Origin: Cellulomonas sp. ES6
Lineage (GTDB): Bacteria; Actinomycetota; Actinomycetes; Actinomycetales; Cellulomonadaceae
Direction of reading: 5' to 3'
DNA: 64,000 bases
Assembly (NCBI RefSeq): GCF_030053835.1
Contig: NZ_CP125655.1
Coordinates: 2,604,001 to 2,668,000, forward strand
Position 1 is the first letter of the stretch. Each line of letters begins with the position of its first letter. Made by a program: the position numbers and the translations under genes. Under the pieces are notes generated by a model, which saw only the letters and a program-made list of their open reading frames with translations, was not told where the DNA came from and did no database searches. Shown piece by piece: positions 7,941-16,792 of this stretch.

Positions 7941-10739
7941 TCAGGCGGGGTCGTCCGCCGAGGGGGCCTGCGACGGGCGCGGCCGGCCCGTCGCGCCCGG
8001 GGCGGACTCCTGCGTCGGCGTCAGGCCCGAGCCGGGCGCGGCCGCGGCCGGGTCCTCCGGGTGGTCCGTCGTGCCGGCCGCCGGCACCTCGGGGGTCGCG
8101 CGGTCGCTGCGGACGGCCGACGCGCCGGCGCCGTCCGCCCCGAGCGGCCGCTCGACGAGGTCGACCTCCCGCACGGGCGCGTCCGGGTCCGCCGGGACGA
8201 CGAACGTGCGCAGCTGGTACGGCCCGAACTCTGCCTCCACGGTGCGCCCTACGAGGGGCAGCTCCAGCCGGGCGGTCGCCGCGCTGCCGCGGGTCTCGAC
8301 CGCCCGCACCACCAGGTCGGCGCCCCCGGGCCCGTCGGTCGCGTCCTCGGTGCCCTTGAGCGCCGTGATGGCCACCGGGCCGGCCTGGTCGGACGCGAAG
8401 GACCCGGTCCGGGGCAGCGTGCCGGCGTGGAACGACTCGAGCATGGCCCGCACCGGCGAGCCGAGCAGCGCGGCGCGGCGCCCCGGGTCGGCGGCGTGCC
8501 GGTCCCCGTCGTGCACGACGAGCTCGTAGGAGAACCGCTGGATGCCCATGTCCTGGTAGGCGTACACGTCGTCGCCGTCCAGCAGGCGCGGGTCGTGCCA
8601 CGCGTACACGGGGCTGCGGACGGCCGTCACGCCGATGCTCGGCTGCTCCCCGGGGGAGACGTCGTAGCCGTGCTTGTTCGTCACGACCACCGTCAGGCCC
8701 GCGGGGCGGCCGTCGAGCGTGCCGGTGAGGTCCACCCAGCCCTGCCCGGGCTCCTCGGCGCCGTCGACGGGCCGCTCCAGCTCCGCGTACGGGATCTGGT
8801 AGGTGGCGCGCGGGTCGGTCAGCGCGGTGGGGAACCGGAGCTTGAGCAGGTGCGCGGGCTCCCGCCAGTCCAGCGTGACGTCCACCCGCAGGACGGCGGA
8901 GTCGTGGTCGAGCAGCAGCTCCTCGATCATCGTCGAGGCGCCCCACTCCCGCTCCACGCGGACCCGCGCCCGCAGCGGGCCTGTCTCCCGCACGACGATC
9001 CGCGCCGTCGCCATGGTGTCGCCCGGCCACGCGTACGACACCACGCGGTGGCCCCAGGTGTCCGTCGGGTCGTCGCAGACCTGGGTGTGCTGCGCGCCGT
9101 CGACGCCCCGCATGACGTCGAGGCCCGTCCGCTTGTCGAGGTACGACGTGACCCAGCCCGTCGCCGGGTCGAGCTCGATGCGCACGAGGTCGTTCTCCAG
9201 CACCGTGCCGGGCACCGTGCCCGAGACGGTCAGGCTGCCGGGCGCCCCCTCGCTCCACTCCGGACGCGCGGGCTCGGCGGCCATCCGCACGCGGTACAGC
9301 CGGTAGCCGAGCGGCGGCACGTCGGCCCGCAGCACGAGCGCGCCGCGGCCGGTCTGGTTGGTGGTCGCGCGGGACTGGGTGGGCTGCGCGACGACCACGC
9401 GGCCCTCGTCGTCCACCACGTGCACGGCGCCGGGGTGGGAGCCGTAGTGCAGCTCGACGTCGGTCGAGACCGGCCACGGGTGCGGGTTGAACACGAGGAC
9501 CGGCTGGCTGCCCTCCTCCAGCGGCACGTCGACCTGCCGGGCGATCGTGTTGTGGGCGCGCGTGATGATGCGCTTCGCGATCGCGACGGCCTCGCCGAGC
9601 TGGTCGCGGGCGTCGTCGTAGGCGTGCTCGATCGCGGACCCCGGCAGGATGTCGTGGAACTGGTTGAACAGCACCTGCTTCCAGGCGCGCTCCAGGTTCT
9701 CCCGGGGGTAGGGCGTGCCGTCGTGCACGGCGGTGACGGCGGCCCAGCGCTCCGCGGAGAGCAGCGCGTACTGCGCGCGCCGCTGCCACGCCTTGATGCC
9801 GGAGTGCGCGGAGTAGCAGCCGGGCGCGTGGTGCTGCAGGTCGTCGGTCCACACGGTCAGGCCCTCCCGGAACTCCGGGCCGCGCGCGTGGACCCCGTCG
9901 AGGTACTCGCGCGGCGACGACATGCGCAGGCGGCCGAAGGACCCCATGCGGTCGTAGCGGTGGATGGACTCGATGTTCGCGATGGTCGGGCCGCCGCCGT
10001 GGTTGCCGACCCCGTACAGCACCATGACGTCGCCGAGCGAGCGGTCGAGGGTCCCGAGGGCCTTGTCGACCTGGCCGTCGACGGAGCCGGGCGGGGAGCA
10101 GTACTCGAACGGGATGCGGTAGCCGAGCACCTCGGACCCGTCGGGCGCGCGCCACCGGAACAGGGTGTCGTCGAGCTCGCTCTCGTGCGGGCCGGGCCGC
10201 AGGAACAGGTACGAGTCCATGCCCTGCCCGCGCAGCACGGCCGGCAGGCCGGCGCTGTGGCCGAACGGGTCGGCGTTCATGCCGACGGTCGCGGGCTGCC
10301 CGAACCGCGAGATCAGGTACCGCTGCCCGTACAGGCCCTGCCGGGCGAACGACTCGCCCATGGGCATGTTGCAGTCCGGCTCCACCCACCAGCCGCCGAC
10401 GTTGACCCAACGGCCCTCGGCGACGCGCTCGGCGATGCGGGCGAACAGCTCGGGGTCGGACTCCTCGACCCAGGACAGCAGCACCACCTGGTCGCACGTG
10501 AAGACGAAGTCCGGGTACTCGTCCATGCGGTGGATCGCGGACCAGAACGTCGCGCGCGCCTCCTGGTAGCCCTCCTGCCACGGCCACAGCCACACGGGGT
10601 CGATGTGCGAGTTGCCGATCATGTGGATGGTCCGGTCCGGCGTCGCGTGCGGGCGGGGCACCGCCGGCAGGTCCCGGGGCTGGGCACCGGCGGGTGCGTT
10701 CGACACCGGTGCGCCGGTGGTGTGGCGGGGCCTGCTCAT
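7941..10739 (-). CDS. Alpha-mannosidase, GH38
   Basis: Retaining exo-alpha-mannosidase, 932 aa, no signal peptide. The zinc motif NSHIDPVW is at about residues 43-50, the nucleophile Asp in GMNADPFGHS (about 157), and FNQFHDILPGS marks the helical-bundle metal His. The middle and C-terminal beta domains follow. The last 80 residues are Pro/Ala/Asp-rich and probably disordered. ATG chosen because GAGGAG lies five bases upstream. Divergent from the GH84 gene; the 190-bp gap between them holds operator B, two promoters and a CRP-like palindrome. Expected substrate: alpha-mannosyl ends of imported glycans. Confidence 0.95.
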   Translation of the reverse strand: MSRPRHTTGAPVSNAPAGAQPRDLPAVPRPHATPDRTIHMIGNSHIDPVWLWPWQEGYQEARATFWSAIHRMDEYPDFVFTCDQVVLLSWVEESDPELFARIAERVAEGRWVNVGGWWVEPDCNMPMGESFARQGLYGQRYLISRFGQPATVGMNADPFGHSAGLPAVLRGQGMDSYLFLRPGPHESELDDTLFRWRAPDGSEVLGYRIPFEYCSPPGSVDGQVDKALGTLDRSLGDVMVLYGVGNHGGGPTIANIESIHRYDRMGSFGRLRMSSPREYLDGVHARGPEFREGLTVWTDDLQHHAPGCYSAHSGIKAWQRRAQYALLSAERWAAVTAVHDGTPYPRENLERAWKQVLFNQFHDILPGSAIEHAYDDARDQLGEAVAIAKRIITRAHNTIARQVDVPLEEGSQPVLVFNPHPWPVSTDVELHYGSHPGAVHVVDDEGRVVVAQPTQSRATTNQTGRGALVLRADVPPLGYRLYRVRMAAEPARPEWSEGAPGSLTVSGTVPGTVLENDLVRIELDPATGWVTSYLDKRTGLDVMRGVDGAQHTQVCDDPTDTWGHRVVSYAWPGDTMATARIVVRETGPLRARVRVEREWGASTMIEELLLDHDSAVLRVDVTLDWREPAHLLKLRFPTALTDPRATYQIPYAELERPVDGAEEPGQGWVDLTGTLDGRPAGLTVVVTNKHGYDVSPGEQPSIGVTAVRSPVYAWHDPRLLDGDDVYAYQDMGIQRFSYELVVHDGDRHAADPGRRAALLGSPVRAMLESFHAGTLPRTGSFASDQAGPVAITALKGTEDATDGPGGADLVVRAVETRGSAATARLELPLVGRTVEAEFGPYQLRTFVVPADPDAPVREVDLVERPLGADGAGASAVRSDRATPEVPAAGTTDHPEDPAAAAPGSGLTPTQESAPGATGRPRPSQAPSADDPA

Positions 10740-10793
10740 GTCGCTCCTCGTGCGTCGTCGCGCGGGTCCGGTCCTGTGCGCACGATCGTACGC

Positions 10794-10831
10794 TGCAATC
10801 GATCCCATATCGAGCGACCGGGCGGTGTCAA
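10794..10831 (-). promoter_or_regulatory. Promoter and LacI-type operator B
   Basis: On the minus strand: TTGACA (10826-10831), a 16-base spacer, then TATGGG (10804-10809). The operator TGCAATCGATCCCA (10794-10807), one base off the consensus arm, overlaps the -10 and the start point. Confidence 0.7.
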
Positions 10832-10865
10832 CCCGCGGCGTCGCCGCACGTCGGGGTGCGCCGAG

Positions 10866-10881
10866 TGTGCGACGACGCACA
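10866..10881. promoter_or_regulatory. CRP-like palindrome 1
   Basis: TGTGCGACGACGCACA has 6-bp complementary ends and the TGTG-N8-CACA layout of CRP/GlxR sites. It lies 12 bp upstream of the GH84 -35 box, an activator position. A close copy is at 16146. Confidence 0.5.
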
Positions 10882-10893
10882 CGTGTGCGGCGA

Positions 10894-10923
10894 TTGACAC
10901 CCGTGGACGGCGGCCGGTTGCAT
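10894..10923 (+). promoter_or_regulatory. Promoter of leaderless GH84 gene
   Basis: Perfect TTGACA, an 18-base spacer, then TTGCAT, ending seven bases before the ATG at 10931. There is no room for a Shine-Dalgarno site in such a transcript. Confidence 0.55.
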
Positions 10924-10930
10924 GGTCGCC

Positions 10931-12946
10931 ATGTCACGTCGCGGAGGACGTCTGCAGGCCGGTGTCGTCGAGGGGTTCTACGGCCCGCCGTGGAGCCACC
11001 AGGAGCGGCTCGACCTGCTCGCCGCCGCCCCGTCCCTCGGGCTCGACACCTCCCTGTACGCGCCCAAGGACGACCCGTGGCACCGCGAGCGCTGGCGCGA
11101 GCCGTACCCGCCGGACGCCCTCGCGCGCCTCGGGGAGCTCGCCGCCGCGGCGCGGGACGCCGGGGTGGCGTTCGTCTGGTCCGTCGCCCCCGGCCTGTCC
11201 ATGCGGTACGCGGACGACGCCGACCACGCCGCGCTCGTCGCGAAGGCCGAGCAGGTGCGGGCGGCCGGCGTGCGCGACGTCTGGCTGCTGTTCGACGACG
11301 TGCCCGACCGGCTGACCGACCCCGCGGACGCCGACCGGTACGGCGACGGGCCCCACGGCGCCGGCCGCGCGCACGGGGAGGCGGCCGCGCGGTTCCGGGA
11401 GGCGTTCCTGCTGCCGCACGGCCTCGACCACCCGATGACCGTCTGCCCCACCGACTACGCCGGGTGCGGGCCCTCGCCCTACCGCGCCGGGCTCGCGGAG
11501 ACGCTGCCCGCCGACGCGCGCGTGCTCTGGACGGGGCGGGACATCGTCGTCGGGGAGGTCACCCGCGAGGACGTCCTCGCCGCGGCCGCCGCGTTCGGGC
11601 GCCGCCTGGTGCTGTGGGACAACTACCCCGTCAACGACTTCGACCGCACGCGGCTGTTCCTGGGACCGCTGACCGGGCGCCCCGCCGACGTCACCGGCCT
11701 GCCGCTCGACGGCGTGGTCGCGAACGCGATGATCGAGGCGCTGCCGTCCCGGCTGCCGCTCGCGACCGTCGGCGCCTGGGCGCGGGACCCCGCCGCGTAC
11801 GACCCGGCGCGGGCGGGCGCCGCGGCGCTGCGGGCCGTGGCCGGGGACCGGGCGGCGCAGGTCGCCCCGCTGGTGCGGGCCTGCGCGTCCTGGCCACCGT
11901 CGGCGCCGCGGGACCCGGGGCTGACCGCGCTCCTGGAGGGGGCGCTGGCCGGGGATGCGGTCGCCGTCGCGGCGGTCCGGGGGCGGATGCGGGAGCTGGC
12001 CGGGTGCGCGGGGGACGGCGGCCGCTTGGACGGTGCGGGCGGGGACGGCGAGGCCGGCGGGGACGGGGCCGGCGTGGGCGGTGCCGGCCCCGCGCGGGAG
12101 CGCCCGGGCGTGGCCCCGACCGGCCACGCGCTGCTGACCGCGCTCGCCCCGTGGCTCGACGCCGCGGCGCACACCGGGGCCGCCGGGCTGGCGGCGTGCG
12201 ACCTGCTGGACCGCCCCGGCGCCCCGACGGCCGCGCAGCTCGCGGCCGCGCGGGAGGCGCTCGACCGGGTCGAGACCGACTTCCCGGACGTCCTGCGGGC
12301 GGACGTCGCCGGGTTCGTGCGGCGGGCGCTCGCTGCGGCCGGCGCCGTCGCGGAGGAGGAGGTCGCCGGTGGGCGGCAGGCGGTGCTCGTCACGGGCCCG
12401 GACCCGGGGGCCGGTGACCTCGCGACGGCGCAGTGGCTGCGGCGGAGGGGCTTCGCGGTGCAGCTCCGCCCGACGTGGGCGCCCGGGGACGCGGCGGACC
12501 TCGTGGTGGTGACCCCGGACGCCCCGCTGCCCGCCGCCCGGGCCGTCGCGGCGGCGGCCGTGCCCGTGCTGGCGACCGGCCGGCTCGTGACCCTGGGGAT
12601 CGGGCGGGAGTCGGGTGTGCTGCTGGACCGCGACCGCGTGCGTGCCGGCGACGACGAGGTGGTCGTGCACCGCGGGGCCGGGCGGCTCACGTGGTGCGAG
12701 CCCGTGGCCGGCGCGCACGTGGTCGCCCGGGCGCCGGAGCCGGAGCCGCGGCCGGTGCTGGTCGAGGTCGCGGCGGGCACCCCGCTGGCCGACGGCACGC
12801 CGGCCCCGGCCGCCCGCACGGTCGCGTTCCTCACCGGCGACGGCGCGGCGCGCTGGCTGCTGACCGACGCCGGGTGGTCGCTGCTCGACGCGGCGCTCGA
12901 CCGGCTGGTGGGCGGGGCGCCGGACGGCGGCGACGCCGGGCGCTGA
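10931..12946 (+). CDS. Beta-N-acetylglucosaminidase, GH84
   Basis: A 671-residue enzyme predicted to remove terminal beta-GlcNAc by substrate-assisted catalysis. The family signature GVVEGFYGPPWSHQERL starts at residue 11. The paired catalytic aspartates are in WLLFDDVPD (about 122-123), and VLWDNYPVND matches the conserved Asn/Asp active-site loop. The C-terminal 300 residues are Ala/Gly-rich and include a poorly conserved linker (12000-12110). No signal peptide, so it probably acts on imported glycans. ATG 10931 chosen over 10922 because of the leaderless promoter. The GlcNAc role complements the mannosidases around it. Confidence 0.9.
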   Translation: MSRRGGRLQAGVVEGFYGPPWSHQERLDLLAAAPSLGLDTSLYAPKDDPWHRERWREPYPPDALARLGELAAAARDAGVAFVWSVAPGLSMRYADDADHAALVAKAEQVRAAGVRDVWLLFDDVPDRLTDPADADRYGDGPHGAGRAHGEAAARFREAFLLPHGLDHPMTVCPTDYAGCGPSPYRAGLAETLPADARVLWTGRDIVVGEVTREDVLAAAAAFGRRLVLWDNYPVNDFDRTRLFLGPLTGRPADVTGLPLDGVVANAMIEALPSRLPLATVGAWARDPAAYDPARAGAAALRAVAGDRAAQVAPLVRACASWPPSAPRDPGLTALLEGALAGDAVAVAAVRGRMRELAGCAGDGGRLDGAGGDGEAGGDGAGVGGAGPARERPGVAPTGHALLTALAPWLDAAAHTGAAGLAACDLLDRPGAPTAAQLAAAREALDRVETDFPDVLRADVAGFVRRALAAAGAVAEEEVAGGRQAVLVTGPDPGAGDLATAQWLRRRGFAVQLRPTWAPGDAADLVVVTPDAPLPAARAVAAAAVPVLATGRLVTLGIGRESGVLLDRDRVRAGDDEVVVHRGAGRLTWCEPVAGAHVVARAPEPEPRPVLVEVAAGTPLADGTPAPAARTVAFLTGDGAARWLLTDAGWSLLDAALDRLVGGAPDGGDAGR

Positions 12947-12981
12947 GCCGGTCCGCGCCCGCTCCGGCGGTCCGACCACGC

Positions 12982-13015
12982 CGTCCCCGGTGGCCCGCAC
13001 GGGCCGCCGGGGACG
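12982..13015. terminator. Bidirectional terminator hairpin
   Basis: A 15-bp stem with one G-T mismatch and a 4-base loop, between the converging GH84 and GH38 genes. Confidence 0.8.
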
Positions 13016-13021
13016 CGGTCG

Positions 13022-16000
13022 TCAGGCCCGCGTGAACCGGAGCGTCACCACCTGGAACGGCGCGAGGTCCAGCGCCACCGCCCCGCCGCCCGCGTCCGTC
13101 AGCGGTGCGAGCGCGGCGACGTCCGGGTCCTGGCGCTCCAGCAGGTCCCGCACCGACGCGCCCGACGTCGCGAACCCGGGCCGGACCACGGCACGCCCGC
13201 GGCCGCCGCGCGACTCGTACAGCCGCACCACCACGTCGCCGGACCGGTCGTCGGCCAGCTTCACGGCCTCGACCACCGCGCCGCCGCCGGTGACCTCGAC
13301 CAGCGGGGCGACCGCAGCCGCGCCTCGGACGCGGCGCTCCGGCAGGTTGATCCGGTAGCCCTCGCGCACCGCGTCGTCGACCTCGGCGCCGCACACCAGC
13401 GCGTACCGCATCGTGTGGCGGCCCTGGTCGGTCTCCGGGTCGGGGTAGCGGGGCGCCCGGACCAGCGACAGCCGGACCGTCGTCGCCCCGGCCCCGCGGG
13501 CGTCGCCCGGCCCGGGGCGGGTCACGTCGTGCCCGTACGTGGAGTCGTTGACCACGGCCACGCCGTAGCCGGGCTCGGCGACGTGCACCCAGCGGTGCGC
13601 GCAGATCTCGAACCGCGCGGCGTCCCACGACGTGTTGGTGTGCGTGGCCCGGTGCACGTGGCCGAACTGCGTCTCGCTCGCCGACCGCTCGGCGTGGACG
13701 GCCAGCGGGAAGGCGGCCTTGCAGAGCGTCTCGCGCTCGTGCCAGTCGACGTCCAGCGCCAGGTCCACGCGCCGCGCGCCCGCCTCGAGCGCGATCGTCT
13801 GGACGTACGTCGACGCCCCGTCGCGACGCGTCACGCGGACCTGCGGGCGGGCCGGGTCGGCGTCGTCGACCACCAGCTCCTCGACGGTGCGGACCTCGCG
13901 GACGGAGTGCCGGTAGAACTCGTCGACGTCCCACGCGTCGAACCGCACCGGCTGGTCCGGGTGCAGCTGCAGCACGTTCGCGGACGTGCCTGGCGCGAGG
14001 ACCTCGCGGTCGGCCACCAGGTCCCGCACGGCGCCGATCGTGCCGTCGGCGTCGACCCGGACCCGCAGCAGCCCGTTGTCGAGCAGGACGGCGTCGCCGT
14101 CGCGGCGGACCTCCACCGGTGCCGGTGACGCCGCGGCGGGTGCGGCCCCCAGCCCCGGCACGCCGGCGCGGGCGTGCGGCGCGGCGTTCGCGACCACCTC
14201 GACGTCGCCTTCCCCGGCCGCACGGTGCAGCGCGTCGCCCACCAGCGCCTCGAGCTCCTCGCGCAGCCGCGCGTAGGTCGCCCGCGCCTCGCGGTGCACC
14301 CAGGCGATGCTGCTGCCCGGCAGGATGTCGTGGAACTGCAGCAGGAGCATCTCCTGCCAGATCCGGTCGAGCTGCTCGTACGGGTAGTCCGCGCCGGTGC
14401 GCACCGCGGCGGTCGCCGCCCAGAGCTCGGCTTCCCGCAGCAGGTGCTCGGTGCGGCGGTTGCCCTGCTTCATCGCGAGCTGGCTGGTGTACGTGCCGCG
14501 GTGGAACTCCAGGTACATCTCCCCGGACCACACCGGCGCCTGCGGGTACTCCGCCTCGGCGCCGGCGAAGAACTCCGCCGGCGTCTCGACGACCACGCGC
14601 GGCGACCCCTCGAGGTCCGCGACGCGGTGTGCGGTCTCCATCATCTCGCGCGTCGGGCCGCCGCCGCCGTCGCCGTACCCGAACGGCAGCAGGCTGCGGT
14701 TCGCCGGGCCGGCGTCGGCGAAGTTCGCCACGCCGTAGGCGAGCTGCTCGCCGGACAGCTTGGCGCCGTACGTGTCGGCCGGCGGGAAGTGCGTGAACAC
14801 GCGACTGCCGTCGATGCCCTCCCACCAGAACGTGTGGTGCGGGAACGGGTTGGTGGTGTTCCACGACATCTTCTGCGACAGGAACCACCGGAACCCGGCC
14901 AGCCGTGCCAGCTGCGGCAGGGCACCGGAGTAGCCGAACGAGTCCGGCAGCCACACCTCGCGGGGCTCGACGCCGAACTCCGCGTCGAAGAACCGCTTGC
15001 CCTGCACGAACTGCCGCACCAGCGCCTCGCCGCCCGGCAGGTTCGTGTCGGACTCCACCCACATCCCGCCGACCGGCACGAACTGGCCGGACGCGACCTT
15101 CTCCCGGATCCGGTCGAAGACGCGCGGGTGGTGCTCCTTCGTCCACGCGTACTGCTGCGCGGACGAGCACGCGAAGCGCAGGTCCGGGTACCGGTCGGCG
15201 AGCGACACCACGTTGGAGAACGTGCGCGCGCACTTGCGGATCGTCTCGCGCACCGGCCACATCCAGGCGGAGTCGATGTGCGCGTGGCCGACCGCCGACA
15301 CCCGGTGCGCGCTCGGTGCGGCGGGCCGGGCCAGGAGGTCCGCGACCTGCGCGCGGGCACGGGCGGCGCTGCCCGGGACGTCGCGGACGTCGAGGGAGTC
15401 GACCAGCCGCTCCAGCCCGGCGCGGACGGACTCGCGGCGGGGGTCGTTGTCCGGCAGCTGCAGCGCCAGCTCGTGCAGCACCTGCACGTCGAGCGCCAGC
15501 GCCTGGACCTCCTCCTCCAGGACCGCCACCTCGGCGCGGGCCAGCCGGTACAGCAGCGTGTCCGGCACGGTGTCGAGGTCGCCGAGCGCGGTGACGGGCT
15601 CGCCCCCGATCGACGGGTTGGCCGCGGCCTCGACGTAGAGGTCGACCACCTCGCCGCCGGTCGCGGCGTCCGTCACCGGGACGTAGAGGTTGCGGGGCTC
15701 GATGCCCTTCAGCGGGGTGCCGTCCGGGGTGTACACGAGACCCTCGGCCTCGAACCCCGGGCCGCCCGTGCGGAACCCCAGGTCGACCAGCACCTCCACG
15801 CGACGGCCGGCCATGCCGGGCGGCACCACGCCGCGCAGCCGGAACCACGACGTCGCCCAGGCGCGACCCCACGGCTCGCCGACGGCGGTGGGGGCGAACG
15901 GCAGCCGCACCGCCTCCGCGAACGGCACGGGCTCGCCGGGCAGGTGGGCGACCGTCACCTCGAGCGGGGTCCGCCGGGTGTGCACCCAGGGCTGGATCCG

Positions 16001-16054
16001 CTCTTTGAGGGTGCGGTCGATGCGGGCGGTGAGGTCGGTCAGGGTGCGGTGCAC
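13022..16054 (-). CDS. Alpha-mannosidase, GH38
   Basis: A 1010-residue GH38 enzyme of the long type. An N-terminal beta domain of about 240 residues (with WATSWFRLRG) comes before the catalytic domain. There the metal motif is GHAHIDSAW (about 256-264), the nucleophile Asp is in WLPDSFGYSG (about 371), and LLQFHDILPGSS supplies the second metal His. Three beta domains follow. It differs clearly from the 7941 and 5237 proteins, so the three GH38-type enzymes probably divide linkages. No signal peptide. GTG start chosen because GAGGAGA precedes it; the open frame upstream crosses the promoter. Confidence 0.95.
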   Translation of the reverse strand: MHRTLTDLTARIDRTLKERIQPWVHTRRTPLEVTVAHLPGEPVPFAEAVRLPFAPTAVGEPWGRAWATSWFRLRGVVPPGMAGRRVEVLVDLGFRTGGPGFEAEGLVYTPDGTPLKGIEPRNLYVPVTDAATGGEVVDLYVEAAANPSIGGEPVTALGDLDTVPDTLLYRLARAEVAVLEEEVQALALDVQVLHELALQLPDNDPRRESVRAGLERLVDSLDVRDVPGSAARARAQVADLLARPAAPSAHRVSAVGHAHIDSAWMWPVRETIRKCARTFSNVVSLADRYPDLRFACSSAQQYAWTKEHHPRVFDRIREKVASGQFVPVGGMWVESDTNLPGGEALVRQFVQGKRFFDAEFGVEPREVWLPDSFGYSGALPQLARLAGFRWFLSQKMSWNTTNPFPHHTFWWEGIDGSRVFTHFPPADTYGAKLSGEQLAYGVANFADAGPANRSLLPFGYGDGGGGPTREMMETAHRVADLEGSPRVVVETPAEFFAGAEAEYPQAPVWSGEMYLEFHRGTYTSQLAMKQGNRRTEHLLREAELWAATAAVRTGADYPYEQLDRIWQEMLLLQFHDILPGSSIAWVHREARATYARLREELEALVGDALHRAAGEGDVEVVANAAPHARAGVPGLGAAPAAASPAPVEVRRDGDAVLLDNGLLRVRVDADGTIGAVRDLVADREVLAPGTSANVLQLHPDQPVRFDAWDVDEFYRHSVREVRTVEELVVDDADPARPQVRVTRRDGASTYVQTIALEAGARRVDLALDVDWHERETLCKAAFPLAVHAERSASETQFGHVHRATHTNTSWDAARFEICAHRWVHVAEPGYGVAVVNDSTYGHDVTRPGPGDARGAGATTVRLSLVRAPRYPDPETDQGRHTMRYALVCGAEVDDAVREGYRINLPERRVRGAAAVAPLVEVTGGGAVVEAVKLADDRSGDVVVRLYESRGGRGRAVVRPGFATSGASVRDLLERQDPDVAALAPLTDAGGGAVALDLAPFQVVTLRFTRA

Positions 16055-16121
16055 GGCTCTCCTCGGTCGGGTCGCGCGCGCGGGTTCCCGGGCGGGGTCC
16101 CGTGCGGCGCCGGACGGAATG

Positions 16122-16164
16122 TAGGAACGTTGCCACACTAGCGAATGTGCGACTTCGCACACCA
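16122..16164 (-). promoter_or_regulatory. Promoter, LacI-type operator C, CRP-like site 2
   Basis: On the minus strand: TGGTGT (16159-16164), an 18-base spacer, then TAGTGT (16135-16140). The spacer holds TGTGCGAAGTCGCACA (16146-16161), nearly the palindrome at 10866. The operator TGGCAACGTTCCTA (16122-16135) overlaps the start point; its left half equals operator A. Confidence 0.6.
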
Positions 16165-16303
16165 GGGATCCGGCGTCGGTGTCTCGCAGTGCGGTCGCTC
16201 CTAGCGGAGAGACGCTTCCCCTCGCGCCACGGGGGAACCGCTCCTACCCTCGCCACGGCGGGCTGTGGCAGGACGGCCGGACCGGCGGCAGGGGAGGCGC
16301 GCC

Positions 16304-16558
16304 GTGGACGTGACGATCGACCTGGGACGACCCGAGCACGAGTCGGTGATCGCCGTGCGCGGTGAGCTCGACGTGCACACGGCGTCCGCGCTCCGGGAGG
16401 CGCTGCACTGCCTGCTCGCGGCCAGCGGCGAGGAGCTCACCGTCGACGCCACCGGCGTGCGCGTCACCGACGAGGCCGGCCGCGCGACCCTTGAGGGCGT
16501 CGCGCGGCACTGCCGCGAGTTCGGCGGCCGCCTCCGCCTCCCACCCCCGCCCCCCTGA
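16304..16558 (+). CDS. Short STAS-domain protein
   Basis: An 84-residue STAS domain, as in anti-sigma-factor antagonists. The pattern is VDVTIDL, then VIAVRGELDVHTASALREAL (residues about 17-36), then LTVDATGVRVTDEAGRATLEG, where the Ser or Thr phosphorylated in SpoIIAA-like proteins would lie. Here that position reads DEAGRAT, so phospho-regulation is doubtful. GTG start set by GGGGAGG six bases upstream. It lies alone beside the glycan genes with no partner kinase, so its role is unknown. Confidence 0.7.
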   Translation: MDVTIDLGRPEHESVIAVRGELDVHTASALREALHCLLAASGEELTVDATGVRVTDEAGRATLEGVARHCREFGGRLRLPPPPP

Positions 16559-16584
16559 CCCTCCGCCCCGCGCAAGCCCTGCCC

Positions 16585-16766
16585 GCGAGTTCGGCAGTCC
16601 CGGTCGAGTTCGGCACCTGGAGCTGCCGACCTCGTCACCGAAGTGCCGACCTCGCGGGACGTGGGGCGGGGGCGGGGCGGCGTTGGTGCGATGGGCGGGG
16701 AGGTCGTCAGGTCGGGGCGAGGTCGTCAGGTGGGACGGACGACCTCGTGCGCAGGTGACGACCTCG
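16585..16766. repeat. Direct and inverted repeats, intergenic
   Basis: Block 1: CGAGTTCGGCA twice (16587, 16605), then its near complement TGCCGACCTCG twice (16624, 16644). Block 2: GAGGTCGTCAGGT twice (16700, 16719), then GACGACCTCG twice (16738, 16757). Each block can fold into hairpins. No gene is seen in 16559-16792. Block 2 might also terminate the otnC operon. Confidence 0.75.
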
Positions 16767-16792
16767 CGCGGGGACGCGGGCGGTGGGGGCGG

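Noticed and set aside
7692..11315. 1207-codon plus-strand ORF
   Set aside because: Runs antisense through the GH38 gene at 7941-10739 and over its promoter; no recognisable domain.
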